DNA from: Aliarcobacter sp.
GTDB lineage: Bacteria; Campylobacterota; Campylobacteria; Campylobacterales; Arcobacteraceae
Assembly (NCBI GenBank): GCA_028688995.1
Contig: JAQTXB010000008.1
Coordinates: 57,050-121,049 of the forward strand
Direction: 5' to 3'
DNA length: 64,000 nt
Shown: one piece after another, positions 44,745 to 53,668 of the stretch
How the letters are laid out: the number at the start of each line of letters is the position of its first letter
How positions within the stretch are numbered: the stretch's first letter is position 1
Notes under the pieces: generated by a model
Databases searched by the model: none
What the model was told of the DNA's origin: nothing
The model's input: only the letters and a program-made list of their open reading frames with translations
Made by a program: the position numbers and the translations under genes

Positions 44745-45482
44745 TTATTTTAAAACTTTATCAAGAGTGTATCTTAAATCTTCATCCAGTTCCATATTAC
44801 TTCTCATCCAGTTTAAGTATCCTGCATCTTCTCTTGCAACTTGCTCAACATCTTTACCTTTGTATTTTCCAAATTTAAAAGTTTGTATAAACACAGGAGT
44901 TTTTGTTAAATCTACAAGTTTCTCTATTGGATTATAATCAGGATAAATTTCTCTACATTTCCCAACAAGTTTTGTTAAAAATAGTTTCATTACAAGTACA
45001 TCACCAATTGCATCATGAGCTTTTATAGTGATATTATGTTTAGCAGCTTCAGCTTCTTCAATTTTATAAAGTTCAAGGGCATATCTTATATATTGAAGTC
45101 TATGGTATGGAAGTTCAGGAAATAGATGTTTTGCACATCTTAAAGTATCAATTAATTGATATTGATTTACAAATCCCTCTTTTTTTATCATTCCCATATC
45201 AAAAGAGATATTGTGAGCTATTAGATAATTTTCATTTGAATTTAAGTCTTCAAGTTTTTTATAAAAGTTTGTTTCAACTGCTTTTGGTTTCCCTACTAAT
45301 AAATCAGGAGTAATATTGTGAACTTCCATAGCTTCAAGTTTTATTTTAACATCGCTTGAACATAATTCATCAAAAGCTTCAACTTTTCCTGATTTGTCAA
45401 CAACCATTGCTCCAAATTGGATAACTTTATCATCTTCTTGATTTCCTGTAGTTTCTGTATCAAACAGTACATAATATGCCAT
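44745..45482 (-). CDS. DEDD-family 3'-5' exonuclease
   Basis: A 245-residue exonuclease of the DnaQ/epsilon type. Exo I is YVLFDTETTGNQEDD, Exo II is LIAHNISFDMGMIKKEG and Exo III is HDAIGDVLVMKLF, the DEDDh arrangement with two-metal catalysis. The C-terminal ~60 residues (FKFGKYKGKDVEQVAREDAG) resemble the DUF3820 domain found after exonucleases. It probably acts in DNA repair or proofreading; no polymerase gene is next to it. It is downstream of queA by 17 nt and convergent with comEC. Confidence 0.88.
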   Translation of the reverse strand: MAYYVLFDTETTGNQEDDKVIQFGAMVVDKSGKVEAFDELCSSDVKIKLEAMEVHNITPDLLVGKPKAVETNFYKKLEDLNSNENYLIAHNISFDMGMIKKEGFVNQYQLIDTLRCAKHLFPELPYHRLQYIRYALELYKIEEAEAAKHNITIKAHDAIGDVLVMKLFLTKLVGKCREIYPDYNPIEKLVDLTKTPVFIQTFKFGKYKGKDVEQVAREDAGYLNWMRSNMELDEDLRYTLDKVLK

Positions 45483-45499
45483 ATTAATTATTCCCTTTT

Positions 45500-46522
45500 T
45501 TATATAATCAACATACCATCACCATAAGAGTAAAATCTATAATTCTCTTTTATGGCTTCATGGTAAATTTCAAGTGTTTTTTCTAGTCCTACAAATGATG
45601 CAACAAGCATAATAAGTGTAGATTTTGGTAAGTGAAAGTTTGTTAGTAAATAATCAACTTTAATTGGTTTATTCGCTGGATTTAAAAACAAGTCACATTC
45701 ACCTTGTATTTTATTTGTTCTTGCATAATATTCAACAGTTCTAGTTACCGTTGTTCCAACAGCTAAAACTTTTTGTGCTTTATCCAAAGCTTTTTTAGCT
45801 TCGATGCCAATTTCAAAATACTCACTATGCATTGGGTGATTTAAAATATCATCCACATCAACTGGTTTAAAAGTTCCAGCTCCCACATGAAGTGTCAAAT
45901 AATTTACACTATATTTTGCATTTATTTTTTCTAATAATTCAGGTGTAAAATGAAGTGATGCTGTAGGAGCTGCAACTGCCCCATAGTTTTTAGCAAATAA
46001 AGTTTGATAATCTTGTTCATCTTTTTTATCATCACTTCTATTCATATAAGGGGGAAGTGGTAAATGACCAATTTTATTTAAAATATCAACAAGCTCTAAA
46101 AAGTCCAATTTTTTATCATTTTGAAAAAATTGCACAACACGACTTCCATCTTCATTTACTTCTAAAACTTCAGCATTTAGATTTTCATCAAAAAAAAGTT
46201 TTGTTCCAACTCTTACTTTTCCACCTATCATTACTAAGTATCTATCCATAAACAAAGGTTTATTTAGAAGTAATTCTATTTTTCCACCTGTCTCTTTTGT
46301 TCCAAAAATTCTAGCTTTTATAACTTTTGTATCATTTAGAAAAATAGATAATTCATTTGGTAAAAAATCCATCAGATTTTTAAAAGTAGTGTGAGTTATT
46401 GAATCTGTAGCTCTATTATAAACTAAAAGCCTAGCAGAGTCTGCTGGGCTTACTGGATGAGTTGCTATTAACTCTTTTGGTAATTCATAATCATAACTTG
46501 TAGTTTTTAGTGGGTCAAGCAA
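45500..46522 (-). CDS. queA: SAM:tRNA ribosyltransferase-isomerase QueA
   Basis: A 340-residue enzyme that transfers the ribosyl part of SAM to preQ1 at the wobble position of tRNA, forming epoxyqueuosine. The motifs are YDYELPKELIATHPVSPADSA at the N terminus (quoted in part), VGAGTFKPV, HSEYFEIG and LLTNFHLPKSTLIMLVASF. Length is normal. It lies 2 nt after tatC and 17 nt before the exonuclease gene, in the run tatB-tatC-queA-exonuclease. Confidence 0.96.
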   Translation of the reverse strand: MLDPLKTTSYDYELPKELIATHPVSPADSARLLVYNRATDSITHTTFKNLMDFLPNELSIFLNDTKVIKARIFGTKETGGKIELLLNKPLFMDRYLVMIGGKVRVGTKLFFDENLNAEVLEVNEDGSRVVQFFQNDKKLDFLELVDILNKIGHLPLPPYMNRSDDKKDEQDYQTLFAKNYGAVAAPTASLHFTPELLEKINAKYSVNYLTLHVGAGTFKPVDVDDILNHPMHSEYFEIGIEAKKALDKAQKVLAVGTTVTRTVEYYARTNKIQGECDLFLNPANKPIKVDYLLTNFHLPKSTLIMLVASFVGLEKTLEIYHEAIKENYRFYSYGDGMLII

Positions 46523-46524
46523 TT

Positions 46525-47262
46525 TTACTCTTCCTCATCTTCATCATCTTCTTTAACAGCAGGATTAAATACTTTTGCTACATAAATTGATAAACCATAA
46601 AGTAAAAGTAATGGAGCAGCCATTAAAAGTTGACTTAAAACATCTGGTGGAGTTAAAATTGCTGCAACTATAAAAATAATTACAATTGCATATCTAAAAA
46701 AATCTTTTAACATTTTATCATTAACTAAACCTACTTTTGCAAGTAAAAAAGTTATAACAGGCAATTCAAAAGCAATACCAAATCCAAATAATAGTTTAGT
46801 AAAAAAATCTACATATTTACCAATACTTGGTAATACTGTAACTACCGTTGAACCAAATGCAATTAAAAAATCAAAACCTATAGGAACAACTACATAATAA
46901 GCAAATGCAGCACCAATTAAAAACATAATTGTTCCAGAAAGTACAAAGGGAACAACTAATTTTTTTTCATGATCATAAAGCCCTGGTGCAAAGAACAACC
47001 ACATTTGCCAAAATATTACAGGTAAAGAGATAATAAAAGCTGAAAAAAATGCAACTTGTAAAGCTGTAAAAAATGTTTCTTGAATTTCAACAGCAACCAT
47101 TTGAGAATTTTTAGGAAGTGCACTCTCAACTGGTACCATCATCCAGTTTAAGATTGGTTCATAAAATGAAAAACAAACAAAAAACATCACAACAACTGTG
47201 ATTGCAGATATAACTAATCTTTTTCTTAAGTCTGCTATATGTGGTTTTAAATCTTCAAACAT
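46525..47262 (-). CDS. tatC: twin-arginine translocase subunit TatC
   Basis: A 245-residue six-pass inner-membrane protein that recognises twin-arginine signal peptides. It starts MFEDLKPHIADLRKRLVISA, with the conserved first cytoplasmic loop FFAPGLYDHEKK and FGIAFELPVITFLLAKVG in the membrane. The C-terminal tail is acidic (EDDEDEEE). Its first base overlaps the last base of tatB, and queA follows after 2 nt. It exports folded, often cofactor-containing, proteins. Confidence 0.96.
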   Translation of the reverse strand: MFEDLKPHIADLRKRLVISAITVVVMFFVCFSFYEPILNWMMVPVESALPKNSQMVAVEIQETFFTALQVAFFSAFIISLPVIFWQMWLFFAPGLYDHEKKLVVPFVLSGTIMFLIGAAFAYYVVVPIGFDFLIAFGSTVVTVLPSIGKYVDFFTKLLFGFGIAFELPVITFLLAKVGLVNDKMLKDFFRYAIVIIFIVAAILTPPDVLSQLLMAAPLLLLYGLSIYVAKVFNPAVKEDDEDEEE

Positions 47263-47663
47263 TAAGCATTATCCTCTTTCTTTTCATCTAAATTAACTTT
47301 TAATTTATCTTCTTTTTTAAATGATACTTTTTCTTGTTTTGGCTCTTCTATTTTATTTTCTCTTGAAGAAGATACGTTCAAGTCATCATTCATAATCTCT
47401 TTTAATCCTAAATCAATTTTTGAATCAATTGATAAAGAAGCTTTTGTCTCTTCAATTTGAGATTTAAATTTAGTAGCTTCTGCTTTCATTTCTGATATAT
47501 TAAGTTCACTATCTAAAGTAGATTTTGCATCTGAAAGAGCATTTCTAAATTTGTTGATAAACTTTGCAATTTGTACCATTGCAGTAGGTAGTTTTTCAGG
47601 TCCCAGTGCGATAATTGCAACTATTGCAATTAATAAAATTTCCATAAAACCCATTCCAAACAT
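47262..47663 (-). CDS. tatB: Sec-independent translocase subunit TatB
   Basis: A 133-residue single-pass protein: a membrane helix at residues ~2-20 (GFMEILLIAIVAIIALG), the hinge GPEKLPTAM, an amphipathic helix (VQIAKFINKFRNALSDAKST) and a long charged tail. The GPEKLP motif and the length favour TatB over TatA. It forms the substrate-receptor complex with TatC, whose gene overlaps it by one base. It is the first gene of the run and divergent from the TerB/J-domain gene. Confidence 0.92.
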   Translation of the reverse strand: MFGMGFMEILLIAIVAIIALGPEKLPTAMVQIAKFINKFRNALSDAKSTLDSELNISEMKAEATKFKSQIEETKASLSIDSKIDLGLKEIMNDDLNVSSSRENKIEEPKQEKVSFKKEDKLKVNLDEKKEDNA

Positions 47664-47755
47664 TTATAACTCCATTGTATAATTAAAGGAAGTGATTTTA
47701 TCTAAAATTTGATAAAATCCACCCAAATCTAAAAATAGCGATATGAAGGGTGAAT

Positions 47756-48511
47756 ATGGAAATAGTTGTTCTATTGGTTGTTATAGCAATTTTGTTTTTT
47801 ATTGGCAAAAACTATAAAACAGAAGAGTTTGTAAATATAAATTTAAAAAGAAAAGATAGATTTGAGGGTGATTTATTGCACCATGAAGCTGGCCTTTTAG
47901 TAGCACTTATGGCAAAAGTTTCAAAAGCAGATGGAAAGATTAGTGAGCTTGAAGCTGAAGTTTTAAAACATACTTTTACGGATATTTCAAGTCATTTTGA
48001 AAATCATGAAGAAATTAGAGGAAAACTTAAAACAATATATGAAAATGAAAAAGAGAATTTTAACAACTTAATAGATATTTCAAATAAATTATATGGTTTG
48101 ACAAAAAATGATTATTCTAAACGAATGAAAATTATGGAATATTTATTAAATTTAGCTTTTATTGATAAAGAGTTTTCAAATTCTGAAAGAATGATTACAG
48201 AAGATATTTCAAATGCCTTAAAAATTAAAATAGAAGATTTTAATAATTTGATTAAAACTTTTGAAAATTTCTATGCTCAACAAGCTTCAAATAAAGCAAT
48301 TACATTAGAAAAAGCTTATGAAATCTTAGAATCAAATTCATCAGATGATGCTACAACTTTAAAGAAAAATTACAGAACATTGGTAAAAAAACATCATCCA
48401 GATATTATTTCAGGGCAGGGTGCATCTCAAAATATTATAGATGAAGCAACAAAAAAACTTCAAGAAATAAATGAAGCATATGAACTTATAAAAAAAGATA
48501 GAGGTTTATAG
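47756..48511 (+). CDS. TerB/J-domain membrane protein, DjlA-like
   Basis: About 251 residues from the ATG at 47756 (an in-frame GTG at 47750 adds two residues; the spacing from AAGG favours the ATG). An N-terminal membrane helix (IVVLLVVIAILFFIGKNY) is followed by a TerB-like acidic helical domain (~45-165, with LVALMAKVSKADGKISELEA) and a C-terminal J domain (~185-250) with the HPD triad in LVKKHHPDII. This is the DjlA layout, a membrane-bound DnaK co-chaperone. It is first in a nine-gene run; the next gene starts 2 nt downstream. Confidence 0.85.
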   Translation: MEIVVLLVVIAILFFIGKNYKTEEFVNINLKRKDRFEGDLLHHEAGLLVALMAKVSKADGKISELEAEVLKHTFTDISSHFENHEEIRGKLKTIYENEKENFNNLIDISNKLYGLTKNDYSKRMKIMEYLLNLAFIDKEFSNSERMITEDISNALKIKIEDFNNLIKTFENFYAQQASNKAITLEKAYEILESNSSDDATTLKKNYRTLVKKHHPDIISGQGASQNIIDEATKKLQEINEAYELIKKDRGL

Positions 48512-48513
48512 AA

Positions 48514-48753
48514 TTGCTAAATTTTGAAGAAAATTATGAAGTATGTAATTGTAAAAAAGTTACAATACAAGATATTACAAATGCAATAATAAACCAAAAA
48601 GCCTCAACACTTAGGGAAATCCAAGACTTAACAACAGCTGGAACAGAGTGTAGACATTGTATTTTTCCTGAGGGTGATTTTGGAAAAATGAAAAAAAAGA
48701 TTTATTGCAAAGATATTTTAAATGAAATAAAAAAAGGATTAGAAAATGGCTAG
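48514..48753 (+). CDS. Bfd-like [2Fe-2S] protein, first of a tandem pair
   Basis: A 79-residue protein. The cysteine pattern C11-x-C13 ... C46-x2-C49 (EVCNCKKVTIQDI and AGTECRHC) is that of the bacterioferritin-associated ferredoxin/NirB [2Fe-2S] domain. It would carry electrons, or supply or sense Fe-S clusters. The start is a TTG at 48514. Its end overlaps the second copy by 8 nt. It is a stand-alone domain without a fused oxidoreductase. Confidence 0.78.
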   Translation: MLNFEENYEVCNCKKVTIQDITNAIINQKASTLREIQDLTTAGTECRHCIFPEGDFGKMKKKIYCKDILNEIKKGLENG

Positions 48754-48976
48754 AAATTTTCCACACTCTTTTGAAGTTTGTACATGCAAACATGTAACAT
48801 TGGGTGAAATAATTTATGCTATAAAAGAAAAAGGCGCAAAAACTCTTGAAAGTCTAGGAGACTTAACAGATGCAGGAACTTGTTGTAAATCTTGTAAAAA
48901 TAAAGAAAGTGATATTGGAGTAGAAAAAATGGAGTTATACCTAGAAGAGATTTTGAAAAAATTTAATAAAGAATGA
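48746..48976 (+). CDS. Bfd-like [2Fe-2S] protein, second of a tandem pair
   Basis: A 76-residue paralogue of the preceding gene: C12-x-C14 (EVCTCKHVTLGEI) and C47-x2-C50 (AGTCCKSC), with an extra C46. The two proteins align along their length, including TLxxxxDLTxAGT, so they arose by tandem duplication. The gene overlaps the upstream copy by 8 nt and the downstream unknown gene by 4 nt, suggesting fixed-ratio expression. The partner protein is not known. Confidence 0.78.
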   Translation: MARNFPHSFEVCTCKHVTLGEIIYAIKEKGAKTLESLGDLTDAGTCCKSCKNKESDIGVEKMELYLEEILKKFNKE

Positions 48977-49191
48977 AAATGAAAACGCAAATTATAGAAA
49001 ATATAAAAAAACTTATAAAAATAAACCCCGAAGAAAATATTGAGATAAATCCAAATTATTTGGAGTATTTCGATGTTGAAGAATTATTAGATATTCAGAA
49101 ACAATTAGAATATAAAAAAGAGAATATTTCTAAAATAAGTAATAATTATTTAGATGAAATTTATCAAAAAACAAAAAAAGATGAGATATAA
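48973..49191 (+). CDS. hypothetical 72-residue protein
   Basis: Not recognised. A small charged, mostly helical protein (KTQIIENIKKLIKINPEEN, VEELLDIQKQLEYKKENI) with no Cys, signal peptide or membrane segment. It overlaps the second Bfd-like gene by 4 nt and ends 21 nt before nadE. Tight packing supports translation. Confidence 0.6.
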   Translation: MKMKTQIIENIKKLIKINPEENIEINPNYLEYFDVEELLDIQKQLEYKKENISKISNNYLDEIYQKTKKDEI

Positions 49192-49212
49192 TTACTTAAT
49201 AAAGGATTAAAT

Positions 49213-49974
49213 GTGACAGATTGGAAAAAAATTAAGGAAGATTTAATTTCATTTTTAAAAACTGAAGTTGAAAAAACTGGTCTAAAAAAAGTTACTGTTG
49301 GGCTTTCAGGTGGCCTTGATTCAGCAGTTGTTGCAATTTTATGTAAAGAAGCTTTTGGCGATAATTTAAACTGTGTATTAATGCCATCTCAGTTTTCTTC
49401 AAAAAGTTCGACGGAACATGCTATTGAAGTTTGTGAAAAATTTAATATTAAATATGAAATTATTTCAATTGAACCTATGGTTAGTGGTTTCATAAAAAAC
49501 ATGGATGATGATAAGCTTAGAATTGGAAACTTTAGTGCCAGAATGAGAATGTCAGTTTTATATGATGTATCTTCAAGAGAAAAATCATTAGTTGTTGGAA
49601 CTTCAAATAGAAGTGAATTACTTTTAGGTTATGGAACAATTTTTGGTGATATTGCATGTGCAATTAATCCAATAGGTGAAATTTATAAAAGTGATGAATT
49701 TGAATTTGCAAGACTTTTAGGTGTTCCTGATTCTATTTTAAATAAAGCTCCAAGTGCTGATTTATGGGAAGGTCAAAGTGATGAAGAAGAACTTGGTTAC
49801 TCTTATAAACACATGGATGAAGTTTTAAAAGTAATGGTTGATGAAAATAAATCAAAAGAAGAGTTAATAAAATTAGGTTTTGAAGAAGATTTAATAAATA
49901 GATTAGAATATAGAATAAAAGCAAATGCTTTTAAAGGTAAATTACCAACAATAGCAAAAATAAGGTGGAATTAA
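49213..49974 (+). CDS. nadE: NAD+ synthetase
   Basis: A 253-residue enzyme that amidates deamido-NAD with ATP in the last step of NAD synthesis. The PP-loop is VGLSGGLDSAVVAILC, followed by VGTSNRSELLLGYGTIFGD and KAPSADLWEGQSDEEELG. It is the short form without a glutaminase domain, so it uses ammonia. The start is a GTG at 49213 with AAAGGA upstream. The aminotransferase gene begins 3 nt after the stop. Confidence 0.96.
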   Translation: MTDWKKIKEDLISFLKTEVEKTGLKKVTVGLSGGLDSAVVAILCKEAFGDNLNCVLMPSQFSSKSSTEHAIEVCEKFNIKYEIISIEPMVSGFIKNMDDDKLRIGNFSARMRMSVLYDVSSREKSLVVGTSNRSELLLGYGTIFGDIACAINPIGEIYKSDEFEFARLLGVPDSILNKAPSADLWEGQSDEEELGYSYKHMDEVLKVMVDENKSKEELIKLGFEEDLINRLEYRIKANAFKGKLPTIAKIRWN

Positions 49975-49977
49975 TTA

Positions 49978-51117
49978 ATGGCTAAAAATATTGCAATATA
50001 CAAAGCATCAATAGACAATGACGAATTAAATCAAATTAGATCAGTTTTAGAATCAAAAAATGATTTATCAAAAGTTTTAGAATTTGAAGATGGAATAAAA
50101 AAATATATTGGTGCGAAATATGCAATTGCAACTGCAACTTCAACAGCAGCCATTCATTTAGCTTTAAGTGCTATAAAATTAAAAAGAGGTGATAAGATAC
50201 TTATGTCTGTTAACTCTTTTATTAATTTACCTGAAGTTGTAAGACATTTTGATGCTGAACCTATATTTATTGACATAAATATGGAAGATATGAATATTGA
50301 TATTGATAAATTTGAAGAAGCACTAGCAGCTAATGATTCTAAAAAATTAAGAGGTGCAATCATTACATTTATTGGTGGTCAAGCTCCTGATTTAGATAGA
50401 ATTTATGATATTGTAGAAAAATACGGAATTATTTTAATTGAAGATTGTAGAGCCTCTTTAGGTGCAACTTATAAGGGTAAAAAGATTGGAAATTTAAGAG
50501 CTGATATGACTGTATTTTCAACAAATCCTTCACCTTCAAAATACGCAATTAGTCGTTCTGGTGTAATTGTAACAAATAATGAAGAGATAGCAAATCGTGC
50601 AAAACTTTTAAGAACGCATGCTCTTACAACTGCATACGATAGTTATGGAAACTTAGATTACGTATATGATGTTGTTGATATTGGACATAAATATGATTTA
50701 TCTGAATTAGATGCTGCTTATTCCTTAGCTCAATTAAATAAAACAGATAAATTTATAAAAAGAAGAAAAGAGATAGCAAAACTTTATGAAACTAGATTAT
50801 CAAATGTAAAACATATTACAATTTTAGCTCATAAAGATGAACATATTTTCACGCAATTTATCATAAAAATTTCAAGAAATAGGGATGCTTTTGCTAGAGC
50901 TCTAAAAGAAAGAGGAGTATCAACTGGACTTAATTATATTCCATTACATCTTTTATCTTATTATAAAACAAAATATTCAATAAAAATTACAGCTTTCCCA
51001 AATGCATTAAATAATTATCAACAAATTCTGTCACTTCCAATTTATGCTGGTCTTAGTGATGAAGATGTAAATTATGTTTGCGACCAAGTTATTGATGTTG
51101 CATCACAATGGGTTTGA
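49978..51117 (+). CDS. DegT/DnrJ/EryC1/StrS family aminotransferase
   Basis: A 379-residue PLP enzyme of the sugar-aminotransferase family. The family motifs include ATATSTAAIHLAL (phosphate binding), LIEDCRASLGATYKGKKIGN and the probable PLP lysine K188 in NPSPSKYAISRSGVIVTNN. Such enzymes add an amino group to nucleotide-linked keto-sugars for LPS, capsule or glycan. It lies between nadE and lpxK with gaps of 3 and 6 nt, so a lipid A or surface-glycan role is likely. No partner oxidoreductase gene is present, and the sugar is unknown. Confidence 0.87.
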   Translation: MAKNIAIYKASIDNDELNQIRSVLESKNDLSKVLEFEDGIKKYIGAKYAIATATSTAAIHLALSAIKLKRGDKILMSVNSFINLPEVVRHFDAEPIFIDINMEDMNIDIDKFEEALAANDSKKLRGAIITFIGGQAPDLDRIYDIVEKYGIILIEDCRASLGATYKGKKIGNLRADMTVFSTNPSPSKYAISRSGVIVTNNEEIANRAKLLRTHALTTAYDSYGNLDYVYDVVDIGHKYDLSELDAAYSLAQLNKTDKFIKRRKEIAKLYETRLSNVKHITILAHKDEHIFTQFIIKISRNRDAFARALKERGVSTGLNYIPLHLLSYYKTKYSIKITAFPNALNNYQQILSLPIYAGLSDEDVNYVCDQVIDVASQWV

Positions 51118-51123
51118 TTTAAT

Positions 51124-52083
51124 TTGAAACAAAAAATATACTTATGGATTGAAGATTATCTCTTCTTTCCAAATAGTTTCCAAAAACTTATCTCTTTTTT
51201 ACTTCTTCCTTTAACTTTTATTTATATGTTAATTATTTTAACTAAAAGGGCAATGGCAAAGCCAATTGAGTTTGGACTTCCTATTATTTCAGTTGGAAAT
51301 ATAATAGTTGGAGGAAGTGGAAAAACACCAATTACAATTAAATTAGCTTCAAGATATGAAAAGGCTTGTATAATTTTAAGAGGTTATGGAAGAGCTTCAA
51401 AAGGTTTATATGTAGTTTCTTTAAATGGTAAAATTTTAGAAGATGTAAAAACAAGTGGCGATGAAGCAATGCTTTTAGCAAATTCTTTACCAAAAGCTAC
51501 AATAATTGTAAGTGAAGATAGAATAAAAGCTATTTTAAAAGCAAAAGAGCTAGGATGCAAAATTATATTTTTAGATGATGGTTTTTCAAAATATCAAATA
51601 TCAAAATTTAATATTCTTTTACGACCCAAAGATGAACCTACAAATATTTTTTGTCTGCCAAGTGGTGGATATAGAGAACCAAAAGGTTTTTATGCCCAAG
51701 CTGATATTGAACTACTTGAAGGAAGTGATTTTAAAAGAGTTATTAGTATTAAAAAAGATGGAATCATTAGTGAACTTCCTTCTAAAACTCTATTAATTAC
51801 AGCTATTTCAAAACCAAAAAGATTATTAGAATTTTTACCAAAAAACATTAAAATGATTAGTTTTCCAGATCATTATGATTTTACTAAAGAAGATATTAGT
51901 AAAATTCAAGAAGAGTATAAAGATTATTCATTTATTACAACAGGAAAAGATTTTGTAAAATTAGAAAAGTTCAATCTAAAAAACTTATATTTAATGGATT
52001 TAGAAATAAAAATTGATGAAAAAGTAAATTTTTCTTTAATGGATGAGTATATAAAAAAATTTGAAAAAGGAGTTGAAAAATGA
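51124..52083 (+). CDS. lpxK: tetraacyldisaccharide 4'-kinase LpxK
   Basis: A 319-residue membrane-associated kinase that phosphorylates the 4' position of the lipid A precursor. An N-terminal hydrophobic segment (LISFLLLPLTFIYMLIILT) is followed by the P-loop VGNIIVGGSGKTPITIKL. The catalytic-region motif FLDDGFSKYQ and the late SFPDHYDFTKEDI are typical. The start is a TTG at 51124. Its end overlaps the PLDc_N gene by 4 nt. It belongs with kdsB and lptB in outer-membrane biosynthesis. Confidence 0.94.
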   Translation: MKQKIYLWIEDYLFFPNSFQKLISFLLLPLTFIYMLIILTKRAMAKPIEFGLPIISVGNIIVGGSGKTPITIKLASRYEKACIILRGYGRASKGLYVVSLNGKILEDVKTSGDEAMLLANSLPKATIIVSEDRIKAILKAKELGCKIIFLDDGFSKYQISKFNILLRPKDEPTNIFCLPSGGYREPKGFYAQADIELLEGSDFKRVISIKKDGIISELPSKTLLITAISKPKRLLEFLPKNIKMISFPDHYDFTKEDISKIQEEYKDYSFITTGKDFVKLEKFNLKNLYLMDLEIKIDEKVNFSLMDEYIKKFEKGVEK

Positions 52084-52280
52084 TGAGTATAATGGTCTCT
52101 TCTTTTTTAATGGTATTTGTGGTTTTTACTTTTATTCTATATATTTATATTTTAATAGATATTCTAAAACATGAATTTACAGGTTACAATAAAATTATTT
52201 GGATTCTTGTTCTTATATTTTTCCCAGTTTTAGGAGCACTTTTGTATTTAGTTTTTGGAAGGTCTCAAAGAATAAAGTAG
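52080..52280 (+). CDS. PLDc_N domain small membrane protein
   Basis: A 66-residue protein with two hydrophobic helices separated by a charged loop: FLMVFVVFTFILYIYILIDI and WILVLIFFPVLGALLYLVFG, ending in the basic tail RSQRIK. This is the PLDc_N (phospholipase D-nuclease N-terminal) domain found alone or before cardiolipin synthase domains. Here it stands alone. It overlaps lpxK by 4 nt and closes the nine-gene run before a strong hairpin. Confidence 0.8.
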   Translation: MMSIMVSSFLMVFVVFTFILYIYILIDILKHEFTGYNKIIWILVLIFFPVLGALLYLVFGRSQRIK

Positions 52281-52297
52281 CATTTATAGCTACTTTA
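52273..52297. terminator. bidirectional terminator between the PLDc_N gene and hemN
   Basis: A perfect 9-bp stem TAAAGTAGC/GCTACTTTA with a 7-nt loop and AT-rich flanks, between convergent genes. The plus-strand stop codon lies inside it. Confidence 0.7.
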
Positions 52298-52300
52298 AAT

Positions 52301-53668
52301 TTATATAGTTTTAGAAAATCTTCTTTTATCTTCAGGGATTTTATTTAAATATGCATCAAAAGGCATACAAATATTTCTAATAAGCATAGTTCCTGTTTGT
52401 GACACTTTTATTTTATCATCACTAATTTCTATTAGTTCTGCATCTTGGAACTCTTTAAGAGCTTCTAATGCATCTGAAAAATACTCTTTGAAGTTTATTT
52501 TAAACTCTTGTTCAACTCTTGTGATATTTAAAGAAAAATTACTCATTAATTCCATTATTACAAATTGTCTTAATTGGTCATCATCACTTAATCTATAACC
52601 TTTAAATACCGGTAAATCTCCATTATCTAAAGCGTTTTCCCAAGGTTCTAAATCTTTGAAATTTTGTGCATAATAATCAACGCCATTTCCAATTGATGTA
52701 AGTCCAATTCCAATTAAATCAGCTCCACCTTTTGTTGTATAACCTTGGAAATTTCTATGTAATTCACCTTTTTCAATTGCTTTAAACAATTCATCTTCAG
52801 GTTTTGCAAAGTGATCCATTCCAACCATTTTATAACCATTTGATGTAAAGAAATCAATAGTATCTTTTAACATCTCTAATTTTTCTTGAGGTGCTGGGAA
52901 AGTTGATTCATCAAATTTTCTCATAGTTTTCATAAGCCAAGGAACATGAGCATAATTAAACACAGCAAATCTATCAGTATTTAATGTAAGCATTTTTTCT
53001 AAAGTTTTTTTGAAACTCTCTCTTGTTTGATGTGGCAAACCATAAATTAAATCAGTATTAACAGAGTGAATTCCTGCATTTCTTGCTATGTTTATTACAT
53101 TTTGAGTTAATTCAAATGGTTGAATTCTATGAATTGTTTTTTGAACAGTTTCATCTAAATCTTGAACTCCAAAACTTAATCGATTACAACCACCAGCTTT
53201 TAAAACATTCATATGTTCAACTGTAAAATATCGGGGATCCACTTCACATGAAACTTCTGCATCAAGAGCAAAATTTGGAAAAATCTCTTTTACAGCACTA
53301 ATTACTTCTTGTAATTGTTCAGGAGTAAAATATGTTGGAGTTCCTCCACCAAAATGCATTTGAGTTACAACTCTTGAAGTATTCAAATGATTTTTTAATA
53401 TATTTAACTCTTTTTTCAAATATTCAATATATCTTGTTTTTTTATCTTCTTTTGAAGTAAAAATTGTATTACATCCACAAAAATAACAGGCACTTCTACA
53501 AAATGGCATGTGAATATAAAGAGATATTGCTCTATCATCACTTTGATTTTTGTAATACTCTTTTAAATCTTCTTGGGTAAATAATTCACTAAACTCAGGA
53601 GCAGTAGGATAAGAAGTATATCGCGGACCTGGTCGCGAATACTTCTCGAATTTTTTAAAATCTATCAT
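52301..53668 (-). CDS. hemN: oxygen-independent coproporphyrinogen III oxidase
   Basis: A 455-residue radical SAM enzyme that decarboxylates coproporphyrinogen III to protoporphyrinogen IX without oxygen. The [4Fe-4S] motif is MPFCRSACYFCGC, including the extra cysteine typical of true HemN. Other family segments are MHFGGGTPTYF, NRLSFGVQDLD and YGLPHQTRESF, with the HemN C-terminal domain (GKGY-like FKGYRLSDDDQ). It directly follows argF with no gap. With hemB next in line, this is a heme-linked neighbourhood. Confidence 0.94.
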   Translation of the reverse strand: MIDFKKFEKYSRPGPRYTSYPTAPEFSELFTQEDLKEYYKNQSDDRAISLYIHMPFCRSACYFCGCNTIFTSKEDKKTRYIEYLKKELNILKNHLNTSRVVTQMHFGGGTPTYFTPEQLQEVISAVKEIFPNFALDAEVSCEVDPRYFTVEHMNVLKAGGCNRLSFGVQDLDETVQKTIHRIQPFELTQNVINIARNAGIHSVNTDLIYGLPHQTRESFKKTLEKMLTLNTDRFAVFNYAHVPWLMKTMRKFDESTFPAPQEKLEMLKDTIDFFTSNGYKMVGMDHFAKPEDELFKAIEKGELHRNFQGYTTKGGADLIGIGLTSIGNGVDYYAQNFKDLEPWENALDNGDLPVFKGYRLSDDDQLRQFVIMELMSNFSLNITRVEQEFKINFKEYFSDALEALKEFQDAELIEISDDKIKVSQTGTMLIRNICMPFDAYLNKIPEDKRRFSKTI

